In this document: piece after piece, positions 26,785 to 35,726 of the stretch
Numbering within the stretch: position 1 is the first letter of the stretch
Layout: every line of letters starts with the position of its first letter
DNA from: Bacillota bacterium
Lineage (GTDB): Bacteria; Bacillota; Clostridia; Acetivibrionales; DSM-1351
Reading direction: 5' to 3'
NCBI GenBank assembly: GCA_023393115.1
Contig: JAEWMS010000006.1
Location: forward strand, 18,693 to 82,692
DNA: 64,000 nt
Position numbers and translations under genes: made by a program
Notes under the pieces: generated by a model
The model's input: the letters and a program-made list of their open reading frames with translations, nothing else
Databases searched by the model: none
Told to the model about the DNA's origin: nothing

Positions 26785-28338
26785 TTACAAATCCCATTTC
26801 ATGGAACGCTCTACGGCCTTTTTCCACTTAAAATACAGTTGGTCAAAATATTTATTGTTCCCAGAGGGTTTGAATATTTTATCAAGATTCCAGCTGTCTG
26901 CAATTTCCTCTTTTGAATTCCATATACCAATTCCAAGTCCCGCCAGGTAAGCCGCACCCATTGCGGTTGTTTCCCGTATTACAGGCCTTAGTGCCGGAAT
27001 ACTTAATATGTCCGATTGAAATTGCATCAAAAATTCACTTACGCTGGCTCCCCCGTCAACCTTCAGTTCGTTCAGCTCCATTTGGGAGTCTTTTTGCATT
27101 GCCTCAAGAACATCTCTGCTCTGATATGCTATAGCTTCCAGCGTTGCCCTGATTATGTGCTTTTTGTTGGTTCCTCTGGTTAATCCAATGATTGTTCCCC
27201 GGGCATACATATCCCAGTATGGAGCCCCAAGTCCGGTAAAGGCTGGAACTACATACACTCCTCCGCTATTCTCCACCTGCTCGGCTTCAATATCGCTTTG
27301 ATGCGCGCTTTCGATAATTCCCAGCTCATCCCTCAGCCACTGAATTGCTGCTCCGGCGTTGAAAACACTGCCTTCCAGAGCGTACTCCACCTCATTATTT
27401 ATTCCCCAGGCGATGGTTGTCAAAAGATTGTTTTTTGACTCCACAGGCTTCTTTCCTGTGTTCATAAGAATAAAGCAGCCTGTGCCATATGTATTTTTTG
27501 CATCACCGGGCTTAAAGCAGGCCTGACCAAACAACGCAGCATGCTGATCCCCTGCCATACCTGAAATAGGAATTCCGGTATCCAATATTTTTTTTATGAC
27601 TCTTTCATTATAATTTAACTCACTCCCGGACTTATATTCATCCGGTGAAAACTTTGTGCTGGCACAAACCCCCGAAGAGGGAACGACTTTCGGGAGCATG
27701 CATTCCGGGATTCCAAGCTCATTGAGCAGCATTTCGTCCCATTTGAGTTCCTTGATATTATACAGCATCGTTCTCGATGCATTGGAATAATCGGTCACAT
27801 GAGTTTTACCTCCAGATAGCTTCCAAACCAGCCAGGAATCAATAGTTCCTGCCAAGAGTTCCCCTTTTTCCGCCCTCTCCCTGGCACCTTCCATATTATC
27901 CAATATCCATTTGATTTTGGTTCCAGAAAAATATGCATCAATTACAAGGCCTGTTCTCTTTTTTATTTCTGCTGTAAGGCCGCTCATTTTTAAGTTGTCA
28001 CAGATGTCCGAGGATCTTCTGCACTGCCATACTATTGCATTACAAATCGGTCTTCCGGTTGATTTTTCCCATACTACCACCGTTTCTCTCTGATTTGTTA
28101 TTCCTATGCAGGCAATCTGCTCCGGGCTGATAGCAGCTTCTTCAATGGCCTCTGACATAGCCTTTAACTGGTCATTATATATTACCGAGGCATCATGTTC
28201 AACCCAGCCCGGCTGAGGATATATCTGTTTTAACGGTACACTTTTCATACCTGCTATCTGACTTGTCAGACTATCAAACAAAACAGCTCTGGAGCTGGTA
28301 GTTCCCTGATCCAATGATAAGATATATCTCTTGTGCAT
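26785..28338 (-). CDS. glpK: Glycerol kinase
   Basis: 517 residues of the FGGY family. Motifs: SLDQGTTSSRA at the N-terminus (phosphate loop), GWVEHDA, GITNQRETVVVW, and AGDQHAALFGQ in the middle, with GDAKNTYGTGCF after it. It phosphorylates glycerol to glycerol-3-phosphate for catabolism or lipid synthesis. Full family length. ATG 28338 has GGGAGG 5 nt upstream; an in-frame TTG four codons earlier overlaps that site and is rejected. No glpF or glpD is adjacent, so it appears as a single gene. Confidence 0.97.
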   Translation of the reverse strand: MHKRYILSLDQGTTSSRAVLFDSLTSQIAGMKSVPLKQIYPQPGWVEHDASVIYNDQLKAMSEAIEEAAISPEQIACIGITNQRETVVVWEKSTGRPICNAIVWQCRRSSDICDNLKMSGLTAEIKKRTGLVIDAYFSGTKIKWILDNMEGARERAEKGELLAGTIDSWLVWKLSGGKTHVTDYSNASRTMLYNIKELKWDEMLLNELGIPECMLPKVVPSSGVCASTKFSPDEYKSGSELNYNERVIKKILDTGIPISGMAGDQHAALFGQACFKPGDAKNTYGTGCFILMNTGKKPVESKNNLLTTIAWGINNEVEYALEGSVFNAGAAIQWLRDELGIIESAHQSDIEAEQVENSGGVYVVPAFTGLGAPYWDMYARGTIIGLTRGTNKKHIIRATLEAIAYQSRDVLEAMQKDSQMELNELKVDGGASVSEFLMQFQSDILSIPALRPVIRETTAMGAAYLAGLGIGIWNSKEEIADSWNLDKIFKPSGNNKYFDQLYFKWKKAVERSMKWDL

Positions 28339-28361
28339 AATACCTCCCAATTATTTATAGT

Positions 28362-28395
28362 GAAGAAAGAATAGTGAATGGTGAATAGTTATGGC
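28362..28395. repeat. Heptamer repeat tract between azlD and glpK
   Basis: Plus-strand units GTGAAGA, AAGAATA, GTGAATG, GTGAATA, GTTATGG. It is nearly the same as part of the tract beside ridA. Confidence 0.5.
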
Positions 28396-28406
28396 TAACT
28401 GTCTAT

Positions 28407-28718
28407 CTATAATTTTACTATAATTAGTTCGCAAACATATACTGCCAATATAGCACAAACAGCCACCTGTAAAAGTCCTCTTTCGAAATAAGCCATTACA
28501 GCAGCTATCAACAGCCCTGCCAGTGCAGATCCCAGGTGTCCTGTCGAAGTCAGTATATCGGGAAATATCATTGCCCCGAGTACTGCATATGGGACATAAC
28601 TTAGAAAAGCAGTTACAAACCGCGACCGTATCCTTTTCTTAAAGATTGCCAAAGGCAAAACTCTGGGCAGATATGTTACAAGTGCCATTAAGATAACTGC
28701 AACTATTATTCTATCCAT
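28407..28718 (-). CDS. azlD: AzlD family branched-chain amino acid export subunit
   Basis: 103 residues with three to four hydrophobic helices and the family opening (VTYLPRVLPLAIF). AzlD is the small partner of AzlC, and together they export branched-chain amino acids or analogues. Its ATG abuts the azlC stop codon without a gap, indicating tight coupling. A second, diverged copy lies at 54972-55280. Confidence 0.92.
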   Translation of the reverse strand: MDRIIVAVILMALVTYLPRVLPLAIFKKRIRSRFVTAFLSYVPYAVLGAMIFPDILTSTGHLGSALAGLLIAAVMAYFERGLLQVAVCAILAVYVCELIIVKL

Positions 28719-29516
28719 TTAGCCTTCCATCCTTTTTCCTTTTATAGAACCATCTTCAATATCACAGTCCTCTGGCTGACTATCCACGACATCTTCCAGT
28801 GGGAACATTTTTGCTCCCAGGCAACAGGCTATTACTGTAGAAACAATTATTCTCCAGCCACCCGATATAAAAGAAAGGAAAGGTATCCACTTCAGAATGG
28901 AACTTAGAATAATAGCGATACCGGCTACAGTCAAAGCTGCTTTTGATTTCTTAGCAGCAGGAATTACCAATGCAATAAACATGGAATATAGAGCTATCCC
29001 CATTGAATTCTGCAAGCTTTCCGGCAGCAGCGTACAAACTATTGCCCCGGCCGCAGTACCAGCCGTCCAGCCTATATACGGAAGTAGCTCAAGGCCTGTC
29101 ATAAAGGGAAAAGTGATATCCTTCTTTTGCATTGCTGCCACAGTAAAGGTCTCATCTGTTATGCCAAAAGCCATGACCCACCTTTTAATATTTGAAAGTC
29201 CGGCTGTCAGCTTCTGTGAAAGAGACAGGGACATCAGCATGTAACGTATATTGATTACAAAGGTAGTTACGGTAATCTCAGCAAGTCCGGCACCTGCAAT
29301 TATAAGGTTTGTCCCGGCAAACTGTCCCGCAGAGGTAAGGTTGGTCATAGATATTAAAATTACTATCCAAACAGGGATCCCTCCCTTTACCGCCATTAAA
29401 CCAAAAGTAAAGGATACAGGAAAATATCCCAACGCTATTGGGATACTAAGCCGGGACCCTTCAATAAATTCCTTCAGAATGCTGTGTTTTTTTACATTTA
29501 TTTTCGTAGTCGACAT
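28719..29516 (-). CDS. azlC: AzlC family branched-chain amino acid export subunit
   Basis: 265 residues with about seven membrane segments. Family signatures: IPIALGYFPVSFTFG near the start, TNLTSAGQFAGTNLI, NIRYMLMSLSLSQKL and FGITDETF. A hydrophilic acidic tail of about 28 residues ends the protein. First gene of the azlCD pair; AGAGG lies 9-10 nt before the ATG. Which amino acids are exported cannot be told from sequence. Confidence 0.93.
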   Translation of the reverse strand: MSTTKINVKKHSILKEFIEGSRLSIPIALGYFPVSFTFGLMAVKGGIPVWIVILISMTNLTSAGQFAGTNLIIAGAGLAEITVTTFVINIRYMLMSLSLSQKLTAGLSNIKRWVMAFGITDETFTVAAMQKKDITFPFMTGLELLPYIGWTAGTAAGAIVCTLLPESLQNSMGIALYSMFIALVIPAAKKSKAALTVAGIAIILSSILKWIPFLSFISGGWRIIVSTVIACCLGAKMFPLEDVVDSQPEDCDIEDGSIKGKRMEG

Positions 29517-29630
29517 TTATGTAAACCTCTGAACAAATTAATATGATAGTCTATATTTATATATTATATAAACTTATTATAGTTCAAGTAACAAATGTAT
29601 TATAACACAAAGCTATTGTTTTAACATATA

Positions 29631-30458
29631 TCAGTTAAACGGATTATAGAATCTACTTCCATCTGCAAACGTGACTAATATTGATACGCATAAAAATGCT
29701 ATCAGTGCAAAAACAATTATCCAATCAAGTTTTTGCATCTTTCCGGCAGCATACCAGGTTCTTCTGTTATTCTTCCCAAAGCCCCTTAATTCCAATGCAT
29801 TTGTAATAGTTTCAATTCTGTCCATGCTTGAGAAAAATAACGGAATTAAAATTGCTGCTGCATTTTTCATTCTTTTAACAAGACCCACTTTTTTGGACAT
29901 ATCAATCCCTCTGGCCTGTTGAGCCTGGGAAATTATTGTATAATCCCTTTGCATGTCAGGTATATACCGAAGTGTTATGGCCACTGAATAACTGATTTTA
30001 TAACTTACGCCGATTTTATTCAACGAAGCAGCAAATTCACTTGGATTAGTAGTCAAAATAAATAATAAGGCAATAGGAATTATAGTGAAATACTTAAGTG
30101 CCACATTCAGTTCATAAAAAAGCTGCTCGGCTGTGAAATTATACTTTCCAATAATATGTATAAGTTGTGTTCTATTATTGTATATTTTAACCCCCTCCTC
30201 GGGAGAGAATATAAAAATCGCAATAAGGTTTATACACAAAAATACCAAAATCAGCTTCAATACAAAAGCGACATCCGCAAAATCCACTTTTGACATTTTA
30301 AATGCAAATATGCTTAAGGCAAACATAAATAACAAGAGGCGGGTATCATATGTAATCATACAGATCAATGACCAAACCAGCAAATATAGAAGTTTGGTTG
30401 TACCGCACAGAGAGTGGATAATGCTTCCCGTATCCTTATAAGTTAACATTCGTGCCAT
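29631..30458 (-). CDS. ECF transporter transmembrane component EcfT
   Basis: 275 residues. Membrane segments near the N-terminus and C-terminus flank the cytoplasmic coupling helices with the two Ala-Arg-Gly-type motifs AQQARGID and ALELRGFG, which contact the ATPases. It overlaps the ATPase gene by 23 bp, so the two are coupled. It forms the energising module with the fused ATPase and an S component encoded upstream. Substrate unknown. Confidence 0.93.
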   Translation of the reverse strand: MARMLTYKDTGSIIHSLCGTTKLLYLLVWSLICMITYDTRLLLFMFALSIFAFKMSKVDFADVAFVLKLILVFLCINLIAIFIFSPEEGVKIYNNRTQLIHIIGKYNFTAEQLFYELNVALKYFTIIPIALLFILTTNPSEFAASLNKIGVSYKISYSVAITLRYIPDMQRDYTIISQAQQARGIDMSKKVGLVKRMKNAAAILIPLFFSSMDRIETITNALELRGFGKNNRRTWYAAGKMQKLDWIIVFALIAFLCVSILVTFADGSRFYNPFN

Positions 30459-32163
30459 TTACTCTCACCCTCCTGTCAAAATCAATAAAATGTTGAACGA
30501 AGGCCTGGGAGTCGCTTATTCCAGATTTTACAGCCAATTCGTACAGAGAAGTTCTCTTTAAACTTGCCTTACTGATAATTTCATCATTGGTTAGAATTGA
30601 GGCAGGCATAGCATCTGCAATTACCCTGCCTTCTGCCATAACCAAGCACCGTCCGGTGTATTCCAGGAGCAAATGCATATCATGGGTAATCATCACAATT
30701 GTAGTACCATTTTTTGTGTTTAACTCAAGCAAAAATTCCATGAATTCGGTGTAATGCTTGAAATCCTGACCTGCAGTAGGTTCATCAAGTATAATAATCT
30801 CTGGCTCCAGAACAAGAATTGAAGCTATAGTTACCCGTTTTTTTTGACCATAGCTCAATGCCGAAACAGGCCAGTTCCTGTATTCAAAAAGTCCACAGGT
30901 TTTCAGCGTTTCCAAAACCCGGTCATTGATATCATTCCTGCCCCAGCCTCTGGTCATCAGACCCAGAGCTACTTCATCAAAAATCATGGGTTTTGATATC
31001 ATATGGTTGGGGTTTTGCATTACAAGACCAATTTTCTGCGCTCTTTCGGCAATACTGTCATCATCAATACTTTTTCCATTTAGAAATATGGTCCCTGATG
31101 ATTGCTTTTCAAATCCACATATTACTTTTGACAGTGTAGACTTTCCTGTTCCATTCTGCCCCACAAGTCCCACCATCTCGCCCTTGCTAATAGAGATATT
31201 AATATCTGAAATCACCGGCTTCTTTTGATCATACCCGAATCCAATGTTTTTGAGTTCTAATTGTTTTGAACACTGAGATTTCGCCGGTTCTGATAACTTC
31301 CTCTCATACCAGCTGACAAGGGGGATTTTCAGTTCATCCAAATTTATAGATTTAATATGTTCAGGGTGAATTGATGGAGTAATCTCACCACCTGCATATT
31401 TTAGTGCAGTTATATATAAAGGCTCACGTATCCCTGCTGCTTTCAAGATACCTGAAGAAAGCAACTCAGCTGGCTTTTGGTCGGCAATTATTCTTCCTTC
31501 CTCCATTAAAATAACCCTGTCAACGTTACAGTGAAGTACATCTTCAAGTCTATGCTCAACAATTAGTATAGTTGCTTTTGACTCCCTGTGTATTTTGTCG
31601 ATTAGCTCCATAGCATATTTACCGGTTGCAGGATCGAGGTTAGCCAAAGGTTCATCAAATAACAGTATGTCTACCTTGTCAACAAGGACACCCCCAAGAG
31701 ATACCCTCTGTTTTTGTCCACCCGATAAAGCCTGAGGAGAATGTCCCTTAAAATCGGATAATTCAACTACCTGTGTAGTTTCCTCAACCCTTCTTATCAT
31801 TTCGGCCTGCTCAACACAGTCATTCTCCATTGAAAAAGCTATATCCTCAGCCACTGAAAGGCCCACAAACTGTCCGTCAGTATCCTGGAGAACCGTTCCA
31901 ACAAGCTTTGACAGCCCAAATATACCCAGTTCAGAAGGATTCTGTTCCTTAATTCTTAAGTCTCCCTTTATTTCGCCTGAATAAGAAAAAGGCACCAGCC
32001 CGTTAATACAGTTTGCCAGTGTCGATTTGCCGGAACCTGAAGGTCCTACTATCAGTACCTTTTCACCCTCGTATATTGTTAAATTTATATCTGACAGAGA
32101 AGGCAGCTTTTGTACACGGTATTTAAATGAAAAATTAGTAAATTCAATTATTGGTTTATTCAT
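30436..32163 (-). CDS. ECF transporter ATPase, two ABC domains fused
   Basis: 575 residues with two complete ABC cassettes. First: Walker A GPSGSGKST (about 37), signature LSGGQKQR, Walker B DILLFDEPLANLDP. Second: Walker A GQNGTGKST (about 335), signature-like LSYGQKKR, Walker B EIIILDEPTAGQD. Between them lies a linker of about 70 residues. ECF modules more often use two separate ATPases (EcfA1 and EcfA2), so this is the fused form. An intrinsic terminator lies between this gene and the S component upstream. Confidence 0.94.
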   Translation of the reverse strand: MNKPIIEFTNFSFKYRVQKLPSLSDINLTIYEGEKVLIVGPSGSGKSTLANCINGLVPFSYSGEIKGDLRIKEQNPSELGIFGLSKLVGTVLQDTDGQFVGLSVAEDIAFSMENDCVEQAEMIRRVEETTQVVELSDFKGHSPQALSGGQKQRVSLGGVLVDKVDILLFDEPLANLDPATGKYAMELIDKIHRESKATILIVEHRLEDVLHCNVDRVILMEEGRIIADQKPAELLSSGILKAAGIREPLYITALKYAGGEITPSIHPEHIKSINLDELKIPLVSWYERKLSEPAKSQCSKQLELKNIGFGYDQKKPVISDINISISKGEMVGLVGQNGTGKSTLSKVICGFEKQSSGTIFLNGKSIDDDSIAERAQKIGLVMQNPNHMISKPMIFDEVALGLMTRGWGRNDINDRVLETLKTCGLFEYRNWPVSALSYGQKKRVTIASILVLEPEIIILDEPTAGQDFKHYTEFMEFLLELNTKNGTTIVMITHDMHLLLEYTGRCLVMAEGRVIADAMPASILTNDEIISKASLKRTSLYELAVKSGISDSQAFVQHFIDFDRRVRVNGTNVNL

Positions 32164-32221
32164 CGTTTCCTCTGCGCAAGAAAATTTGCTACGCTCAATT
32201 GTTTTATATATTCCTATATTC

Positions 32222-32255
32222 TGAAAAAGTGGTTGCTGAAAACAACCACTTTTTA
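32222..32255 (-). terminator. Intrinsic terminator inside the ECF operon
   Basis: AAGTGGTTG/CAACCACTT with a 7-nt loop is flanked by A5 on one side and T5 on the other, so it can act in both directions. It sits between the S-component stop (32323) and the ATPase start (32163), all on the minus strand. Partial readthrough would make the S component more abundant than the energising module. Confidence 0.75.
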
Positions 32256-32322
32256 TGTTTAAGTTATTATTATGTATATGTATTTATATTAACTATATAG
32301 ATTAAGCTTCCAACTTTATGTA

Positions 32323-32895
32323 TTAAGCTTCCTTTTCCAGACTTGAATTACCGATACGTATCTTTGAATAAGCAAAAGCAAGGATTGTTCCAACAACAAG
32401 AGTTACGGCACCATTTGCTGCAAAAGCAGTTACTCCTTGTACAAATACCTTGTCTGTAGGTTCAGCATATATAAGTATATCAAGTACAGGTGCAACCAAT
32501 AACCATGCTATGGCATTTGCCAAAAACTGATTTACATTAAATATCAGAGCTTGCTTACTTCCAAAGCCACCTTCGGATATCCTTAACTTTTTAAAGGTCA
32601 GTCCTACCAATAGACCATAAACACCGTCGGCTATTACCCAGCTCCACCAGATACCACCATAAAATGCTGCATCACCAATTGTATGTGAAAGCAATCCGGT
32701 GAATAGACCTGCTATTGGTCCGAAGATAGCACCAATTAAAGCAATAATCGCTGCATTAAACTGAAGCCTAGTATTGGGGATAAAGCCTACCGGGATACTT
32801 ACTTGATATATAGCTACAACCAAGGCAGCCCCTATACCTATTGCAACAATTGTTTTAATTGGAAGACCCTTTTTCTTAGTACTTAAATCACTCAT
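32323..32895 (-). CDS. ECF transporter S component, UPF0397-like
   Basis: 190 residues with five to six membrane segments. The opening IKTIVAIGIGAALVV, then IPNTRLQ, FGPIAGLFTGLLSHTIGDA and WWSWVIADGVYGLLVGL match what I recall of the UPF0397 family of substrate-binding S components. These are found beside a double ATPase and EcfT, as here. The transported compound is not established; a vitamin or related micronutrient is the family-level expectation. AAGGGGTG lies before the ATG. The 200-bp leader upstream shows no riboswitch I could recognise. Confidence 0.88.
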   Translation of the reverse strand: MSDLSTKKKGLPIKTIVAIGIGAALVVAIYQVSIPVGFIPNTRLQFNAAIIALIGAIFGPIAGLFTGLLSHTIGDAAFYGGIWWSWVIADGVYGLLVGLTFKKLRISEGGFGSKQALIFNVNQFLANAIAWLLVAPVLDILIYAEPTDKVFVQGVTAFAANGAVTLVVGTILAFAYSKIRIGNSSLEKEA

Positions 32896-33096
32896 ATAAA
32901 CACCCCTTCAATGATATTTGAATTATGGCTGGTATCGCGCCTCTGTCTGTCTTCTAAAGATTGGTAAACCATAATAATCATAATAAAAATATCATATATA
33001 TTTGTCTATTTCAACAGTAATTTACAAATATAAATACAGGGTAAAATTTAGTTTATAAACTCTTTGGAAATAGCTGTCAGGGAGCCGATATCTTAT

Positions 33097-33867
33097 TTAA
33101 TAGCGGTTGTCTCCCCCGAAAAGTCCTCCTAATATCCCTCCGCCGATATTTCCTAATCCGGATTGCTGCTCTCTGTGTCGTGAACCTGCAGAAGTCAGCC
33201 TATCTGCAAGCCTTGAGAGAGGCAGGCTCTGCAGGAATACTATTCCCGGTCCGGTCAGCTTTGCCAGGAACAAGCCTTCGCCGCCGAACAATGCATTCTT
33301 AAAGCCCCCCACAAATTGTATATCATAATCAACACTTGGTGAAAATGCCACCAGACAGCCGGTATCAACCTTAAGAGTCTCACCCGGAAGAAGATTTTTC
33401 TGAATTATTGTTCCGCCGGAATGAACAAAAGCCATACCATCTCCCACCAGCTTCTGAAGGATGAAACCTTCACCGCCGAAGAACCCCGCACCCAGTTTTC
33501 TGGTAAAGGCTATTTCTACATCGACACCATTTGCCGCACACAGAAAGGAATCTTTCTGGCATAGGAAGCTTCCACCCACGCTGGATAAATCTAAAGGTAT
33601 TATCTTTCCCGGGTATGGAGCTGAAAAAGCCATACGCTTTTTTGAAGCACCGGAGTTATAAAAGGTGGTAATAAAGAAACTCTCGCCTGTAAGCATTCTT
33701 TTAAAACCCTTGAACGCACCTCCATCGGTTGATGTCTGCATCATTATGCCATCTTCCATATACATCATTGCGCCTGCTTCAGCTCTTACTCCTTCGGATG
33801 GATCCAATTCCACCTCTACAATCTGCATATCATCCCCGATGATCTTGTAATCGATAACGTCTGCCAT
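33097..33867 (-). CDS. AIM24/TIGR00266 family protein
   Basis: 256 residues. The repeated beta-structured pattern (RAEAGAMMYMEDGI, FFGGEGFILQKLVG, LFGGEGLFLAKLTGPG) is typical of the AIM24-like family, whose two similar halves form a beta barrel. The tail is glycine-rich (GGGILGGLFGG). Bacterial function is unknown. ATG 33867 has AGGAGG 6 nt upstream; the in-frame ATG ten codons earlier has none. No operon partner is evident: the ECF genes lie downstream, after a 200-bp gap. Confidence 0.9.
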   Translation of the reverse strand: MADVIDYKIIGDDMQIVEVELDPSEGVRAEAGAMMYMEDGIMMQTSTDGGAFKGFKRMLTGESFFITTFYNSGASKKRMAFSAPYPGKIIPLDLSSVGGSFLCQKDSFLCAANGVDVEIAFTRKLGAGFFGGEGFILQKLVGDGMAFVHSGGTIIQKNLLPGETLKVDTGCLVAFSPSVDYDIQFVGGFKNALFGGEGLFLAKLTGPGIVFLQSLPLSRLADRLTSAGSRHREQQSGLGNIGGGILGGLFGGDNRY

Positions 33868-33986
33868 AATTGACCTCCTGTAATAAGTTATAATCAATAA
33901 CCTGAAAACCAGTGCTTCAGATACTTGTTACACTAGTATTATTATATAATACGTGTTTTCGTTATAACAGTCTGTTTTACTAATTT

Positions 33987-35018
33987 TTACAATTTACAGT
34001 ATGTCTTGAACCAATTTCCATAGGGTTCTGCATACTTTGCAGCTAATAGTATAGCCTCAAGCATGCTTACCTCACTGGCAATTCCCTTTCCTGCGATGTC
34101 ATAGGCTGTTCCGTGATCTACCGAAGTTCTGAGAAACGGCAAACCGAGGGTAATTGCTATTGTTCTCTCAAAATCCAGTGTTTTTGTGGCTATATGTCCC
34201 TGGTCATGGTAGAGTGACAGTACCGAATTATACTTACCTGTTAGTGCCTGGTGGAATACCGAGTCTGCACCTATCGGGCCTTCCACCTTGTAGCCCCTCT
34301 TTCTGGCTTCATCAACGGCAGGAACAATTTGTTCGATATCCTCTGATCCAAACAGGCCTCCATCTCCGCTATGGGGATTCAAGCCTGCGACTGCCATGGT
34401 CCCATCGGTAATGCCCAGGCTTTTCAGTGCTTCGGTACATCTGTCTATATAATCAAGCAATCTTTGTTGGGTTACCATTTCACAGGCTTTTCTAAGTGAG
34501 ACATGCCTGGTGAGGAAGAACACTCTCATTCCCCTGACCTCAAACATGGTCAAGGGGTCTTCGATGCTGGTAAGGCCGGCTAGTATTTCGGTATGGCCGA
34601 TAAAATCTACGTTTCCTGCCTTCAATGCGGGCTTATTTATTGGGGTAGTGGCAATTGCTAAAATTTGGCCTATTTTTGCTAATTCAACCGACTTTCTAAT
34701 ATAGTCATATGAGGCAATTCCGTTTTGTGGTTGAACAGTACCAAACTTTAGCTTTTGAAGGTCTATATTATCCAAGTCTATAACATTAACGATTCCTTCA
34801 GCATATTGGAATTCATTAGTTACTTCAGATGCTTCAGCTATTCTGACCTCTGAATTTAGATTGCAGATCTTAGCTGCGCTTTTTATTACTTTGGCATCTC
34901 CTATTACAACAGGCCGACACACCTTATAGATATCGGAATGAGTCAGTGCCTTTACGATTATTTCCGGTCCGATTCCAGCGGGATCTCCCATGGGGATACC
35001 GATAATTGGCTTTGTCAT
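33987..35018 (-). CDS. pdxA: 4-hydroxythreonine-4-phosphate dehydrogenase family protein
   Basis: 343 residues. Family motifs: IPMGDPAGIGPEI at the N-terminus, IGHTEILA, LTRHVSL, NPHSGDGG, SLYHDQGHIATK and VDHGTAYDIAG, which supply the metal-binding His and Asp residues. In pyridoxal phosphate synthesis PdxA oxidises 4-phosphohydroxythreonine. Many clostridia make PLP by the PdxS/PdxT route and use PdxA-like proteins (PdxA2) in sugar-acid catabolism, so the true substrate is open. No pdxJ or four-carbon acid kinase gene is adjacent. ATG 35018 has GGAGG 5 nt upstream. Confidence 0.92.
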   Translation of the reverse strand: MTKPIIGIPMGDPAGIGPEIIVKALTHSDIYKVCRPVVIGDAKVIKSAAKICNLNSEVRIAEASEVTNEFQYAEGIVNVIDLDNIDLQKLKFGTVQPQNGIASYDYIRKSVELAKIGQILAIATTPINKPALKAGNVDFIGHTEILAGLTSIEDPLTMFEVRGMRVFFLTRHVSLRKACEMVTQQRLLDYIDRCTEALKSLGITDGTMAVAGLNPHSGDGGLFGSEDIEQIVPAVDEARKRGYKVEGPIGADSVFHQALTGKYNSVLSLYHDQGHIATKTLDFERTIAITLGLPFLRTSVDHGTAYDIAGKGIASEVSMLEAILLAAKYAEPYGNWFKTYCKL

Positions 35019-35075
35019 AAGTCCCTCCATTCAAGTACGTGAGATATATTGTTCAATGGACATGCTAGCTTTCTA

Positions 35076-35531
35076 TTACCTTTTCCAGTTTTGAAGTTCA
35101 ATAAAATTACCCTCGGGGTCTCTGACATATACCATTGTTAATAAACCAAGTTCCGGGTATTCATATCTAACCACTTCGCTAAAAAGCTTACCACCATGTG
35201 AAAGAACTTTTTGAAGCATTTCTTCAACGTCATCTACATGAAATGCTATATGTCCCAGACCCTGTTTATTAATAGGCAAATCATTTTCCCGTGTATTTTC
35301 AGGGTTATACTCAAAAATCTCAAGAGTAGGACCTTTTTCATATCCGGGTAAGCTCAAGTGTATTCCCCTTATTCTGGCCCCATTGATTAAAGCCATTTTG
35401 TTTACCCATTCGCCGGATAAATCTCTTTCAGGATAGTTCGGTTTACATCCGAATACCTCAATATAGAAGTCCGCAAGACTTCTCCAGTCCCGTGCAATAA
35501 GATTTGTATGTACATATTGTATATTTTGCAT
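35076..35531 (-). CDS. VOC family protein (glyoxalase/dioxygenase fold)
   Basis: 151 residues, two beta-alpha-beta-beta-beta modules. Visible are QYVHTNLIARDW (first His), LGHIAFHVDDVEEM and DPEGNFIELQNW with the terminal Glu, the usual metal positions of the vicinal oxygen chelate fold. Such proteins isomerise, dioxygenate or bind small molecules; the substrate is not predictable. ATG 35531 has GAGAGG 8 nt upstream, whereas the longer frame's N-terminus (19 residues) has no site. Confidence 0.88.
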   Translation of the reverse strand: MQNIQYVHTNLIARDWRSLADFYIEVFGCKPNYPERDLSGEWVNKMALINGARIRGIHLSLPGYEKGPTLEIFEYNPENTRENDLPINKQGLGHIAFHVDDVEEMLQKVLSHGGKLFSEVVRYEYPELGLLTMVYVRDPEGNFIELQNWKR

Positions 35532-35609
35532 TTCGCTTACCTCTCTTAAATAAAATAACTTAATTACCAAATTAAGTTGTGTATACATTATATCAATAAA
35601 GTTAGAGGT

Positions 35610-35641
35610 AAGAAAATAGAAGTTGGAAGTTAGAAGTTAGG
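35610..35641. repeat. Heptamer repeat tract GAAGTTG/GAAGTTA
   Basis: The plus strand reads GAAGTTG GAAGTTA GAAGTTA after AGAGGTAAGAAAATA, upstream of the VOC gene. Same type as the other purine-rich heptad tracts in the window. Confidence 0.55.
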
Positions 35642-35651
35642 TCTGTAGAAT

Positions 35652-35699
35652 AAACGGTCCTGCTAATGTAGTTTTTCAACTACAATAGCAGGACCGTTT
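35652..35699 (-). terminator. Strong terminator after the GntR-ABC operon
   Basis: A long hairpin, AAACGGTCCTGCTA pairing with TAGCAGGACCGTTT, with a further inner stem GTAGTT/AACTAC, lies 28 bp after the permease stop. On the minus strand it ends in GTTTATTCT. Confidence 0.8.
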
Positions 35700-35726
35700 C
35701 CAAAACTTTTAACTATACACTTTATT

